A stretch of 39,703 bases of DNA from Nocardiopsis sp. FIRDI 009 (GCF_003386285.1 NZ_QPNC01000022.1:1-39703); one strand, 5' to 3'; counted from the first letter of the stretch, positions 7,565 to 15,278 are shown. A program made the numbers and translations. The notes: generated by a model from the letters alone, not told the origin.

Positions 7565-9006
7565 TTGGCGCGGACTTCCTCCACCTCGACCCAGCCGACG
7601 CACCACACGGCGGCCTCACCGACTGGCTCACCGACCGGATCCGCACCGCCATCACCGACGGAGACCTGCCCCGGGGCAGCGTCCTGCCCGCCACCCGCAC
7701 CCTCGCCGCCGACCTGGGCGTCTCCCGCGGCGTGATCACCGAGGTCTACCGGCGTCTGGCCGAGGACGGCCACGTCCGCGGCCAAGGCCGGGCCGGAACC
7801 GTCGTCATGACCGGCTCGGCGACCTCCCTGCCCCACCCCCACCGCCCCGACCCGACCGCCCCCCGCCCCCTCTTCCACCCCACCCCCGGACCGGAGGTGT
7901 TCGACCACCTGCGCCGGGCCCAGGCCCACCTCGACCTGTCCCCCGGAGCGCCCGACCTGGCCGCCTTCCCCCGCGCCGCCTGGCTGAGCGCCGAACGCTC
8001 CGTCCTCACCGACACCAGCGCCACCGAACTCGGCTACGGCGACCCACGCGGAACCCCGGCGCTACGCTCGGCCGTCGCCGACTGGCTGACCCGCACCCGC
8101 GGAATCCGCGCCCACCCCGACCAGGTCGTCATCGTCGCGGGCACCGCCCAGGCGCTCGCCCTCATCGCCCGGACCCTGGGCGAGGAGGGCGTCGACACCG
8201 TCGCCGTGGAGGACCCCGGTTCCCTGGGCGTGCGCCAACACCTCAACCACGCCGGACTGCGCACCCCACCGGTACCCGTCGACGAGCAGGGCCTCGACGT
8301 CGACGCCCTGCGCGCCACCGGGGCCCGCGCCGTCCTGACCACCCCCGCCCACCAGTTCCCCACCGGGGTGGTGCTCAGCGGGGACCGCCGCCGCGCCCTC
8401 ACCCGCTGGGCACGAGAGGGCGGCCTGGTCATCGAGGACGACTACGACGCCGAACACCGCTACGACCGGCCGCCGGTCCCCGCGCTCGCCTCCGTGGTCC
8501 CCGACCGGGTCTGCTACACCGGGAGCGTCTCCAAACTGCTGGCCCCCGCCCTGCGCCTGGGCTGGACGGTGGCCCCGCCCCACCTGCACGACGCCCTGGT
8601 CGAGGGCAAACGCTTCAGCGACCTGGGCAACGCCACCCTGCCCCAACTCACCCTGGCCCGCCTGATGGCCTCGGGCGCGCTCGAACGCCACCTGCGCGTG
8701 CTGCGCGCACGCCACCGCCGCCGCAGGGACACCATGATCGAGGCCCTGCGCGCCCACCTGCCGGGGGCCCGCGTCCACGGCGCGGCCGCGGGCCTGCACC
8801 TGACCCTCACCCTCGACACCCCCGTCCCCGACACCGACCTGGCGGCACTGGCCCTGGAACGCGGCGTCAAGACGCACCCGCTCACCTGGCACCGCCAGCG
8901 TTCCGGCCCCGCGGGGCTGGTCCTGGGGTACGCGGGGCGGCCCGAGACCGCCATCCGCGAGGGAGTGGCCGTCCTGGGCGCCGTGGTCACCGATCTGGCC
9001 CGGTGA
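7528..9006 (+). CDS. GntR/MocR-family PLP-dependent transcriptional regulator
   Basis: A 492-residue fusion protein. The N-terminal winged helix-turn-helix covers about residues 28-95: LTDWLTDRIRTAITDGDLPRG, then LPATRTLAADLGVSRGVITEVYRRL. A class I aminotransferase-like domain follows from about 120 to the end, with GDPRGTPALRSAVADWL (about 173), HQFPTG (about 275), the aspartate-containing EDDYDAEHRY (about 305) and the PLP-binding lysine in GSVSKLLAPALRLGW (Lys about 336). Such proteins sense PLP or an amino-compound adduct. The GTG at 7528 is chosen because homology begins soon after and the longer frame overlaps the divergent gene. Divergence from the LysE exporter suggests it controls that gene. 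Confidence 0.9.
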   Translation: MNRSNHTQHDRSIGADFLHLDPADAPHGGLTDWLTDRIRTAITDGDLPRGSVLPATRTLAADLGVSRGVITEVYRRLAEDGHVRGQGRAGTVVMTGSATSLPHPHRPDPTAPRPLFHPTPGPEVFDHLRRAQAHLDLSPGAPDLAAFPRAAWLSAERSVLTDTSATELGYGDPRGTPALRSAVADWLTRTRGIRAHPDQVVIVAGTAQALALIARTLGEEGVDTVAVEDPGSLGVRQHLNHAGLRTPPVPVDEQGLDVDALRATGARAVLTTPAHQFPTGVVLSGDRRRALTRWAREGGLVIEDDYDAEHRYDRPPVPALASVVPDRVCYTGSVSKLLAPALRLGWTVAPPHLHDALVEGKRFSDLGNATLPQLTLARLMASGALERHLRVLRARHRRRRDTMIEALRAHLPGARVHGAAAGLHLTLTLDTPVPDTDLAALALERGVKTHPLTWHRQRSGPAGLVLGYAGRPETAIREGVAVLGAVVTDLAR

Positions 9007-9058
9007 CCGGTCGGGCCACGCGACCCACGCCGCCGCCCCCCGCGCGCCCGGCCGGTCA
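9004..9058. terminator. bidirectional terminator between mocR-type and XRE genes
   Basis: TGACCGGTCGGGC (9004-9016) pairs with GCCCGGCCGGTCA (9046-9058), 13 bp with one mismatch. Both arms overlap the stop codons of the two convergent genes, so the hairpin can end transcription from both sides. The loop is about 29 nt. Confidence 0.5.
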
Positions 9059-9619
9059 CACGTGCCGGCGGGTCATCGCCACCAGATAGCGGCAGACCGC
9101 GTCAGCGGGGTTGTGGTATACGCACGGCGCGGGAGCACCCAGTTCGAGGCAGTCACCGGCCCCGAGCCGGTGCTCGCACGCCCCCTCGGTGAAGGCCAGC
9201 TCACCCTCCATGACCCAGATCTGGTGGTGGCGCAGGGCGTAGGCGTCGGCCGGGTAGGCCACGCGCGCCCCCGGCGGCAGTTCGACCTCGATCAACTCCA
9301 TCACCCCACCCGCCCGGGGGGACAGGGCACGCCGACGGTACCCGGTCTCGGGATCGGTCCACACCGGCTGATCGGCCGCCCGGGCCAACCGCCTCTCCTC
9401 GTGCTCGGCGCGCGCGATCAGCTCCGAGAGCGTGATCCCCAACGCGGCCGACAACCGGCCCAACAACACCGCCGTGGGCTGCACGTCCCCGTGCTCGATC
9501 CGGCTGATCATCGCCCGCGACACCCCCGCGCGCTCGGCCAGGGCGGCGCCGGTCAGCCCACGGTCGGTACGCAGATCGCGCAGGGTCTCAGCGAGGGCGG
9601 GACCCAGTTGATCACTCAT
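9056..9619 (-). CDS. XRE-family regulator with C-terminal cupin domain
   Basis: A 187-residue regulator. The N-terminal Cro/CI helix-turn-helix covers about residues 8-62 (LRDLRTDRGLTGAALAERAGVSRAMISRIEHGDVQPTAVLL broken by the usual turns). The C-terminal cupin sensor domain covers about 110-187, with ELIEVELPPGARVAYPAD, HHQIWVMEGELAFTEG and LGAGDCLELGAPAPCVYHN. The gene is divergent from a GNAT acetyltransferase 40 bp away. TATGGT on the reverse strand (9626-9631) sits 6 nt before the ATG, so the mRNA is probably leaderless. The tight divergent promoter suggests autoregulation and control of the acetyltransferase in response to a small ligand. Confidence 0.9.
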   Translation of the reverse strand: MSDQLGPALAETLRDLRTDRGLTGAALAERAGVSRAMISRIEHGDVQPTAVLLGRLSAALGITLSELIARAEHEERRLARAADQPVWTDPETGYRRRALSPRAGGVMELIEVELPPGARVAYPADAYALRHHQIWVMEGELAFTEGACEHRLGAGDCLELGAPAPCVYHNPADAVCRYLVAMTRRHV

Positions 9620-9625
9620 GCGTTC

Positions 9626-9661
9626 ACCATAGTGCACAAATGATTTACCATGATGAATCAT
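9626..9661. promoter_or_regulatory. compact divergent promoter with dyad
   Basis: Two -10 boxes face outward: TATGGT on the reverse strand (9626-9631) for the XRE gene and TACCAT on the forward strand (9646-9651) for the acetyltransferase, each 6 to 8 nt before its start codon. A dyad ATGATT (9640-9645) and AATCAT (9656-9661) overlaps the forward box and start codon. The segment is AT-rich against its surroundings, as expected for a regulator-controlled bidirectional promoter. Confidence 0.5.
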
Positions 9662-10175
9662 GACGATCACGACCACCCACATCCGCGACGCCACCCCCGA
9701 CGACGCCCACGCCTGCGCCGCCATCTACGCCCCCTACACCACCGACACCGCCATCACCTTCGAACTCACCCCACCTGCCCCCCAGGAGATGGCCCAACGC
9801 ATCAGCGCCGCTCAACACCACCACGCCTGGCTCGTCCTGGAAGAAGACGACCGCGTCCTCGGCTACGCCTACGCGGGCCCCTTCCGCGCCCGCGCCGCCT
9901 ACGCCCACTCCTGCGAGGTCAGCGTCTACCTCGACCGCGACCACCGCGGCTCCGGACGCGGCCGCGCCCTGTACCGGTCCCTCCTGCCAGCCCTGGCCGC
10001 ACGCGGCATGCGCACCGCCGTGGCCTGCATGACCCTGCCCAACGACGCCAGCCTCGCCCTGCACCGCGCCGTGGGCTTCACCACCGTCGGCACTATGCAC
10101 AGCGTCGGCTACAAACACGGCACCTGGCACGACGTCGCCTGGGCCGAAATCGACCTCACCACCCTCACCACCTGA
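9660..10175 (+). CDS. GNAT N-acetyltransferase, phosphinothricin acetyltransferase-like
   Basis: A 171-residue acetyl-CoA-dependent N-acetyltransferase. The order of motifs is that of the Bar/Pat/YncA group: IRDATPDDAHACAAIYAPYT (about residues 8-27), TAITFELTPP (about 30-40), AWLVLEEDDRVLGYAYAGPFRARAAYAHSCEVSVYL (split about 55-92), the acetyl-CoA loop DRDHRGSGRGRALY (about 93-106) and NDASLALHRAVGF (about 130-142). Members inactivate phosphinothricin, methionine sulfone or related amines; the true substrate here is unknown. Translation is probably leaderless. The divergent XRE-cupin gene is the likely regulator. It ends 8 bp from the convergent EamA gene. Confidence 0.9.
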   Translation: MTITTTHIRDATPDDAHACAAIYAPYTTDTAITFELTPPAPQEMAQRISAAQHHHAWLVLEEDDRVLGYAYAGPFRARAAYAHSCEVSVYLDRDHRGSGRGRALYRSLLPALAARGMRTAVACMTLPNDASLALHRAVGFTTVGTMHSVGYKHGTWHDVAWAEIDLTTLTT

Positions 10176-10183
10176 CCACCCCG

Positions 10184-11203
10184 TCAGCGCCCCTCCGGCA
10201 CGGGGGCGGACTCGGCCGACCCCTCCCCCTCCTCCCCGGACCGCCCCCTCGACGACGCCTGCGCCCCCGAGGAGACCACCTCCGCCACCGGCACAGCCCG
10301 CGACGGCACCGCCGTCTGCGACACGAACGCCCCCACCACGATCACCACAGCGCCCAGTATCTGCACCAGGTTCAACGACTCTCCCAACAACACCCACGCC
10401 AACACGATCGCCGTCACCACCTCCAGATAGGCCACACCCCCCGCCACCTGCGGCGACAACCGACGAATCGCCCCCACCCCCATCGCGTAGGCCACCGCCG
10501 TGCTCACCACCGCCAACCACACCGCCAACACCCACCCCGGCACCACCACCCCACCCAACGCCACCTGATCGACCAACGCCCCCCACGGAAGCGACCACGG
10601 CCGCGCCGGAACCGCCAACACCACCGTCGCGACCACCGCGCCGAACGCGATCACCGCCAACGGGTCGGCGTCCCCACCCGTGGCGTCCGACAGCAGGAAG
10701 AACCCCGCCTGGGCCGCGGCGGCACCCAACGCCAACCCCACACCCACCGGATCCAGACGCATCCCCGCCCACACCTGCAACAGCAGCCCCAACCCGGCCA
10801 CCGCCAACACCACACCCACCACCGCCGACACCGACACCCGCGTCCGACGCACCACCCGGAACCACACCAACACCAACACCGGGCCCATGAACTCGATCAG
10901 CAGCGCCACACCCACCGGGATCCGCGCCACCGCGGCGAAGTACAGCGCCTGCACCCCCGCCATCGGCACCACCCCGTACGCCAGCACCAGCCACGGCCGC
11001 CGCCCCGGCAACCGCCAGTGCACGACCACCACCGGCGCCAACACCACCGCAGCCCCCGCCACCCGCAACCACGTCACGTGCAGCGGATCCATCCCAGCCG
11101 CCAACAGCGGCCGAGCCGCCACCCCCGCCCCACCGAACGCCAGAGCCGCCGCCAACGCGTAGACCAACCCCGAAGCACGATGACGAACCGGCTGCACCGA
11201 CAC
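10184..11203 (-). CDS. EamA/DMT-superfamily permease
   Basis: A 339-residue membrane protein with ten predicted helices in two EamA repeats (about residues 8-140 and 150-285). Examples are LVYALAAALAFGGAGVAARPLL, VLAYGVVPMAGVQALYFAAVARIPVG (a conserved repeat motif), and in the second half WLAVVSTAVAYAMGVGAIRRL and EVVTAIVLAWVLLGESLN, with the family-typical glutamates. The last 50 residues are a polar tail. EamA proteins export metabolites or amino acids. The GTG at 11203 lies 5 nt after GGGAGG, which decides the start over longer in-frame options. A reverse -10 TATGCT (11238-11243) would give a short leader. It is divergent from the thrS leader region. Confidence 0.88.
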   Translation of the reverse strand: MSVQPVRHRASGLVYALAAALAFGGAGVAARPLLAAGMDPLHVTWLRVAGAAVVLAPVVVVHWRLPGRRPWLVLAYGVVPMAGVQALYFAAVARIPVGVALLIEFMGPVLVLVWFRVVRRTRVSVSAVVGVVLAVAGLGLLLQVWAGMRLDPVGVGLALGAAAAQAGFFLLSDATGGDADPLAVIAFGAVVATVVLAVPARPWSLPWGALVDQVALGGVVVPGWVLAVWLAVVSTAVAYAMGVGAIRRLSPQVAGGVAYLEVVTAIVLAWVLLGESLNLVQILGAVVIVVGAFVSQTAVPSRAVPVAEVVSSGAQASSRGRSGEEGEGSAESAPVPEGR

Positions 11204-11266
11204 CACGACCTCCCAGGGACGACGACCCGACCCGCAGAGCATAGGACCCACCGCCCCACACCCTGC

Positions 11267-11272
11267 TACGGT
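11267..11272 (+). promoter_or_regulatory. -10 box of the thrS leader transcript
   Basis: TACGGT fits the actinobacterial TANNNT consensus and lies 6 nt before the ATG of the Thr-rich leader peptide, so the transcript probably begins at or next to that ATG. The -35 is weak (TAGGAC at 11242-11247, 19-bp spacer). Confidence 0.5.
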
Positions 11273-11278
11273 GGCCCC

Positions 11279-11329
11279 ATGCAGCGCGCCACCGCCACGA
11301 CGACGCCGGAACCGGTCCCGGCGCGCTGA
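11279..11329 (+). CDS. threonine-rich leader peptide of the thrS attenuator
   Basis: A 16-codon reading frame encodes MQRATATTTPEPVPAR and stops at TGA 11327-11329. Four of 16 codons are threonine (codons 5, 7, 8, 9), and three are consecutive ACG codons, which are much rarer than ACC in the surrounding genes. The frame is followed 15 nt later by a strong terminator hairpin and then by a threonyl-tRNA synthetase gene. GCGCGCC (11284-11290) can pair with GGCGCGC (11320-11326) across the peptide frame, giving the early hairpin of a ribosome-mediated attenuator. Stalling at Thr codons would open that hairpin. The exact antiterminator pairing is not obvious to me. The leader appears leaderless. 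Leader-peptide attenuation of aminoacyl-tRNA synthetase and amino-acid biosynthetic genes is an established mechanism. Confidence 0.75.
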   Translation: MQRATATTTPEPVPAR

Positions 11330-11343
11330 TCACTGTCTGAACC

Positions 11344-11371
11344 AAGCCCCGGGGCGAGCGCCCCGGGGCTT
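11344..11371 (+). terminator. attenuator terminator upstream of thrS
   Basis: AAGCCCCGGGGC (11344-11355) pairs perfectly with GCCCCGGGGCTT (11360-11371) around a GAGC tetraloop, followed by TT. It lies between the leader peptide and the thrS start, 40 nt before the coding sequence, so read-through is required for expression. Confidence 0.8.
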
Positions 11372-11411
11372 TCGTCCGCGGTCACTCGCCCCCGAACACG
11401 AGGAGACCGCC

Positions 11412-12623
11412 ATGCACGACCACCGCACCCTCGGCCGCGAACTCGACCTGTTCGACACCGACCCCCTCATCGGCCCCGGACTGCCCTACTGGCTCCCCGA
11501 CGGCGCCACCATCCGCCACACCCTGGAGGAGTACGTCCGCCACGCCGAACACCGCGCCGGATACCAGCACGTGTACTCACCCGTCCTGGCCAAACGCGAA
11601 CTGTACGAACGCTCCGGCCACTGGTCCCACTACGACGACGACATGTTCCCGCCCATGAACACCGGCTCCGACCAGGTCGTCCTACGCCCCAGCCTGTGCC
11701 CCCACCACGCCCTCATCTTCCGCTCCCGCCCCCGCAGCCACCGCGACCTGCCCCTGCGCATCGCCGAACTCGGCGGCATGTACCGCTGCGAACCCTCCGG
11801 CGCCCTCGGCGGCCTGACCCGCGTACGCTCCATCCACCTCAACGACGCCCACATCTTCTGCACCGCCGACCAGGTCGCCGACGAGGCCGCCTCCGCCCTG
11901 GAGATGATCCGCCGCGCCCACACCGACATGGGCATCACCCCCACCCGCCACCGCCTGTCCCTGCCCGGCCCCGGCGGCAAGTACGTCGACTCCCCCGACC
12001 TGTGGCGCCACGCCACCCGCCTGCTCACCGACGTCCTGGACCGCTCCGGGCTCCCCTACGACACCGCCGAGGGCGAAGCCGCCTTCTACGGACCGAAAAT
12101 CGACATTCAGATCACCGACGCCGCCGGACGCGAGTCCACCCTGTCCACCATCCAGGTCGACCTCCACCAACCCGCACGCTTCGACCTGCACCACACCGGC
12201 CCCGACGGCACCCGCCACCGCCCCGTCATGGTGCACCGCAGTATCATCGGCAGCCTCGAACGGGCCGTGGCCCACCTCATCGAACAGCACGGCGGCGCCT
12301 TCCCCGCCTGGCTCGCCCCCACCCAGGTCGCCGTCCTGCCCGTCACCACCGACCAGCACCACCACGCCCGCGCCCTCGTCCGGCGCTGCGCCGACCTGGG
12401 CCTGCGCGCCCGCCTGCTGGACGCCGACCGCGCCACCCTGGGCGCCCGGATCCGCCAGGCCCGCCTGGTCCCCTACCAGGCCGTGGTCGGAGCCCGCGAG
12501 ACCGTCGACGACCTCCTCGCCCTGCGCCTGCGCGACGGCCGCCGCCTGGACCCCGCACCCGCCGACCAGACCCTCACCCACATCCGCGACCTGGTCGCCG
12601 CCCACACCACCACCCTGTGGTGA
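11412..12623 (+). CDS. thrS: short threonyl-tRNA synthetase lacking the TGS and editing domains
   Basis: A 403-residue class II synthetase, against about 640-680 for standard bacterial ThrRS. The protein begins almost directly with the catalytic core: LPYWLPDGATIRHTLEEYVR (about residue 28), YSPVLAKRELYERSGHW (about 56), the zinc cysteine in SLCPHHALIF (about 97), the motif 2 arginine region YRCEPSGALGGLTRVR (about 122), the zinc histidine in LNDAHIFC (about 145), and PVMVHRSIIGSLERAVAHLIEQHGG with the third zinc ligand and motif 3 (about 272-296). The anticodon-binding domain follows from about 300. The N-terminal TGS and Ser-editing domains are absent. It should still charge tRNA-Thr but cannot correct Ser-tRNA in cis. 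The start is set by AGGAGACCGCC before ATG 11412. A second, full-length ThrRS is expected elsewhere; a stress or inhibitor-resistance role is plausible but inferred. Confidence 0.92.
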   Translation: MHDHRTLGRELDLFDTDPLIGPGLPYWLPDGATIRHTLEEYVRHAEHRAGYQHVYSPVLAKRELYERSGHWSHYDDDMFPPMNTGSDQVVLRPSLCPHHALIFRSRPRSHRDLPLRIAELGGMYRCEPSGALGGLTRVRSIHLNDAHIFCTADQVADEAASALEMIRRAHTDMGITPTRHRLSLPGPGGKYVDSPDLWRHATRLLTDVLDRSGLPYDTAEGEAAFYGPKIDIQITDAAGRESTLSTIQVDLHQPARFDLHHTGPDGTRHRPVMVHRSIIGSLERAVAHLIEQHGGAFPAWLAPTQVAVLPVTTDQHHHARALVRRCADLGLRARLLDADRATLGARIRQARLVPYQAVVGARETVDDLLALRLRDGRRLDPAPADQTLTHIRDLVAAHTTTLW

Positions 12624-12632
12624 CCCGCCCCT

Positions 12633-12670
12633 GAGGCCGCCCCCGGTCAACCCGAACCGGGAGCGGCCTC
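12633..12670. terminator. bidirectional terminator between thrS and the esterase gene
   Basis: GAGGCCGC (12633-12640) plus CCCGGT (12642-12647) pair with ACCGGG (12656-12661) plus GCGGCCTC (12663-12670), a 15-position stem with one mismatch and an 8-nt loop. It overlaps the reverse-strand stop codon at 12647 and separates the two convergent genes. Confidence 0.7.
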
Positions 12671-13903
12671 CCCCACGAAGAACACCCCGTCGACCCCGCC
12701 CAGGTCCTCCGGGTCCAGCGGGAAGTAGGTGTGGTCACTGTCGGCGCGCCGAGCGACCGGCGCACCCGCCAAGGCGGACGCCAACCGGTCCGCCCGCCAC
12801 AGCGCCCCCTCACCGGCGGCCTCGCGCAACACCCCCTGGAAGGTGTCGGCGCCCGCCACCCCCAACCCCGGCACGCTCCCCGCGTCGGCGGCGATCACCG
12901 CGTACTCGCCCCCCAGGTCGGTGGCGGCCACCGCCCCGGCGCTCCACCAGGTCAACTCCTCGCCCCCCATCGTCATCCCACCACGGTCACGCCGCAGGTG
13001 CTGGTTGTGGGCGAACACCAGCGACGGACCCCGCCCCCGCTCACCCCGAACCACCGCCCGCAGGTGGTCGGCCATCATGGCGTCCCGCGCCGCCACCAAC
13101 CGCGCCATACGGGCACCCCGCCCCTCCTCCGCGCACGCCATGACCGCGTGGTACCGCAACAGCCCCCGGGCGGTACGCGCGTACAGGCGCGCCCGCTCCA
13201 ACTCCCTGACCGAGGTCGCCGCCACCAACCCCGGCGCCTCGGCCGACAACACCCCCACCAGGTCGTCGGTGACCACCCTCAACTCCCGCGCCCGCGCCGA
13301 GGCCCCCACCGACCGGCGCGGATCGAACATCGCCTCCGGTTCCGTCCACGCCCCGTCCTCACCCACCAGCTCATCGATCCGCGCCCACGCGTGCGGCACC
13401 CGCTCCGCGCCCACGTGCTCGGTCAGATACCCGTGCAGACCACTCAACGCCTCCCGAGGACTCGACGCCGCCGTGATCTCGACCGGCGCGTCGAACCCGT
13501 AGAACCTGACCTGATCGGCCTCCGCGCGCCCGGCGTTGTACGCACGCAGCCACTCCACCAACTCCCGGTTGGCCGCCAGCTCCCCGAAGCCGTGGCTGAA
13601 CCCGACCGCCATCACCTCCTCCACGTCACCGACACCCGAGGTGACGTGGTCGTCCACCGCCAGACCCGCCAGACAGTCGCTCTCCAGCGCCACCGACCGG
13701 TACCCCCACACCCGCACCAGGTGCCGCAGCAGCCGGTTACGCGACCCGGCGAACACCTCCACCCCGTGCGTGGGCTCCCCCAACCCCAACAGGCGGGGCG
13801 GACGGGGCCGGGAGTCCAGGAAGGCGTCCACCGCCTCCCCCAACCCCGCACCGCCACGGGAGAAACACGCACCCGCACTCCGCACGGCCAACGCCACCGA
13901 CAT
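12647..13903 (-). CDS. erythromycin esterase family protein
   Basis: A 418-residue homologue of the Ere/EreA-like superfamily. Recognisable stretches are LLGLGEPTHGVEVFAGSRN (about residue 33, with the family His/Glu motif), YRSVALESDCLAGLAVDDHV (about 65), ANRELVEWLRAYNAG (about 103), DQVRFYGFDAP (about 125), ARDAMMADHLRAVV (about 275) and LVFAHNQHLRRDRGG (about 297, with the second conserved His). Ere enzymes hydrolyse the lactone of macrolides, but many superfamily members have unknown substrates. The ATG at 13903 is used; the frame upstream is short. It is divergent from a tandem-HTH MerR regulator, and the intervening operator-like dyad lies just upstream, implying inducible expression. 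Macrolide hydrolysis itself is not proven by sequence. Confidence 0.88.
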   Translation of the reverse strand: MSVALAVRSAGACFSRGGAGLGEAVDAFLDSRPRPPRLLGLGEPTHGVEVFAGSRNRLLRHLVRVWGYRSVALESDCLAGLAVDDHVTSGVGDVEEVMAVGFSHGFGELAANRELVEWLRAYNAGRAEADQVRFYGFDAPVEITAASSPREALSGLHGYLTEHVGAERVPHAWARIDELVGEDGAWTEPEAMFDPRRSVGASARARELRVVTDDLVGVLSAEAPGLVAATSVRELERARLYARTARGLLRYHAVMACAEEGRGARMARLVAARDAMMADHLRAVVRGERGRGPSLVFAHNQHLRRDRGGMTMGGEELTWWSAGAVAATDLGGEYAVIAADAGSVPGLGVAGADTFQGVLREAAGEGALWRADRLASALAGAPVARRADSDHTYFPLDPEDLGGVDGVFFVGEAAPGSG

Positions 13904-13951
13904 CCACGCACCTCCACCCACGCAAACCGAACACCCTCAACCGTATCCTTG

Positions 13952-13969
13952 AAGTCTCGGTGGAGACTT
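13952..13969. promoter_or_regulatory. MerR-type operator in the esterase/merR divergent promoter
   Basis: AAGTCTC (13952-13958) and GAGACTT (13963-13969) form a perfect 7-bp dyad with a 4-nt centre. On the reverse strand the dyad lies between a TCAAAG-like -35 and a GATACG-like -10, roughly 19 bp apart, which is the geometry of MerR-activated promoters and points toward the esterase gene. The dyad is seen directly; binding by the adjacent MerR protein is inferred. Confidence 0.6.
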
Positions 13970-14022
13970 TGACCCAGAAAACCCGCGACGAAAGCCAAAA
14001 AACCTCAAACCGGAGATCAACC

Positions 14023-14742
14023 ATGCCGCACCGCGACCGACTCCGCCCCATCGACCTGGCCCGCGAACACGGCCTGTCCACCCAGGCCGTGCGCAACTAC
14101 GAGGACGACGGCATCCTGCCCCCCGCCCCCCGCACCCCCCACGGCTTCCGCCAGTACACCCCCCTGCACGCCCAAGCCCTGCGCACCTTCCTCGCCCTGC
14201 GCACCGGCCACGGACACCAGGACGCCGCCGCGATCATGCGCGCCGCCAACACCGCCGACCACGACACCGTCCTGCGCCTGGTCGACGACGGACACGCCCG
14301 CACCCAACGCGACCGCACCACCCTCGACCAGGTCACCACCGCCCTGCACGGACTCCTCACCGACGACCCGACCCCGCCCCCACACCCACTCACCATCGGC
14401 GCCCTGGCCCACCAACTCCGGATCCGCCCCGCCACCCTGCGCGCCTGGGAGAGGGTCGGCATCGTCCACCCCGACCGCGACCCGACCACCGGCCACCGCC
14501 GCTACGACGCCGACACCGTCCGCGACGCCCACCTGGCCCACCAACTCCGCCGCGCGGGCCACCCCCTCCCCCAGATCGCCGAGGTCATCGCCCACATCCG
14601 CCACGCCGGAGGAACCGCCCCCCTCCAACAGGCCCTGGACGGCTGGCGCACCGCCCTCAACCACCGCGCCCGAGCGATGCTGGCCGCCGCCGGCCACCTC
14701 GCCCGCTACCTCGACCTGACCGGCCCCACCCCAGAGCCCTGA
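14023..14742 (+). CDS. MerR-family regulator with two MerR helix-turn-helix domains (TioE-like)
   Basis: A 239-residue regulator with two consecutive MerR DNA-binding domains. The first covers about residues 7-75 (LRPIDLAREHGLSTQAVRNYEDDGILPPA, then HGFRQYT). The second covers about 125-195 (TIGALAHQLRIRPATLRAWERVGIVHPDRD, then GHRRYD). Single MerR proteins dimerise to bind a dyad; two domains in one chain are the feature of the TioE-type group from thiocoraline and related resistance loci. The ATG at 14023 follows CCGGAGATCAACC, and the 21-codon upstream extension overlaps the operator, so it is rejected. No metal-binding cysteines are present, so a drug-like ligand is more likely. The divergent esterase is the probable target. 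Its 3' end overlaps the convergent DUF2784 gene by 37 bp. Confidence 0.9.
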   Translation: MPHRDRLRPIDLAREHGLSTQAVRNYEDDGILPPAPRTPHGFRQYTPLHAQALRTFLALRTGHGHQDAAAIMRAANTADHDTVLRLVDDGHARTQRDRTTLDQVTTALHGLLTDDPTPPPHPLTIGALAHQLRIRPATLRAWERVGIVHPDRDPTTGHRRYDADTVRDAHLAHQLRRAGHPLPQIAEVIAHIRHAGGTAPLQQALDGWRTALNHRARAMLAAAGHLARYLDLTGPTPEP

Positions 14743-15107
14743 CCACCCACCGCCACCCGCCGACGCGACCACCACAACGCCCCCACCCACGACAGACCGA
14801 CGACCACCCCCACCACCACCCGCGACGTCAACACGTGCTCACGCGGATACAACGTCCCGGTCAGGTAGTGGTCGAGGAACCCCGCCTCCATCACCACCCG
14901 CCCCGTACGCGCCCGCGACCAGTTCTCGACCTCGGTCAGCACACACGGCCAGTCCACGATCACGATCCCCAACGCGTAGGCGGCCACCCCCGCGTGCACC
15001 CACCACAGGCGGGGCCACCGCCAGGCCAGGAAACCGCCCAAGACCACGAAGGACAGGAACACCGAGTGCAGGGCCATCGCCGCATGGCCGACCAGAAGGA
15101 AGAACAC
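14706..15107 (-). CDS. DUF2784 family membrane protein
   Basis: A 133-residue protein with about four hydrophobic segments. It follows the DUF2784 pattern: FLLVGHAAMALHSVFLSFVVLGGFLAWRWPRLWWVH at the start (in two pieces), then IVIVDWPCVLTEVENWSRA (the conserved CPLT-x-x-E-N-W-like motif, about residues 50-67), GFLDHYLTG and a last helix VVVGVVVGLSWVGALWW. Function of the family is unknown. The start is a GTG at 15107. The last dozen codons overlap the 3' end of the MerR gene on the other strand, an unusual but common tail-to-tail overlap in dense actinomycete genomes. Confidence 0.8.
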   Translation of the reverse strand: MFFLLVGHAAMALHSVFLSFVVLGGFLAWRWPRLWWVHAGVAAYALGIVIVDWPCVLTEVENWSRARTGRVVMEAGFLDHYLTGTLYPREHVLTSRVVVGVVVGLSWVGALWWSRRRVAVGGQGSGVGPVRSR

Positions 15108-15278
15108 GCCCCGAACCTAGGAACCCACCCCGCCCCACCGCATCGGTACCCGCACCCACCACCCCTGGGTACTCGTACTCACGACACACCCCCCGGGGGC
15201 GGGACCCGGCCGCGCCCACCCTCCTTCTTTTCCCACCCCACCGGCACGTCCACCCCACCACCGCACACCGCCCTGGAC

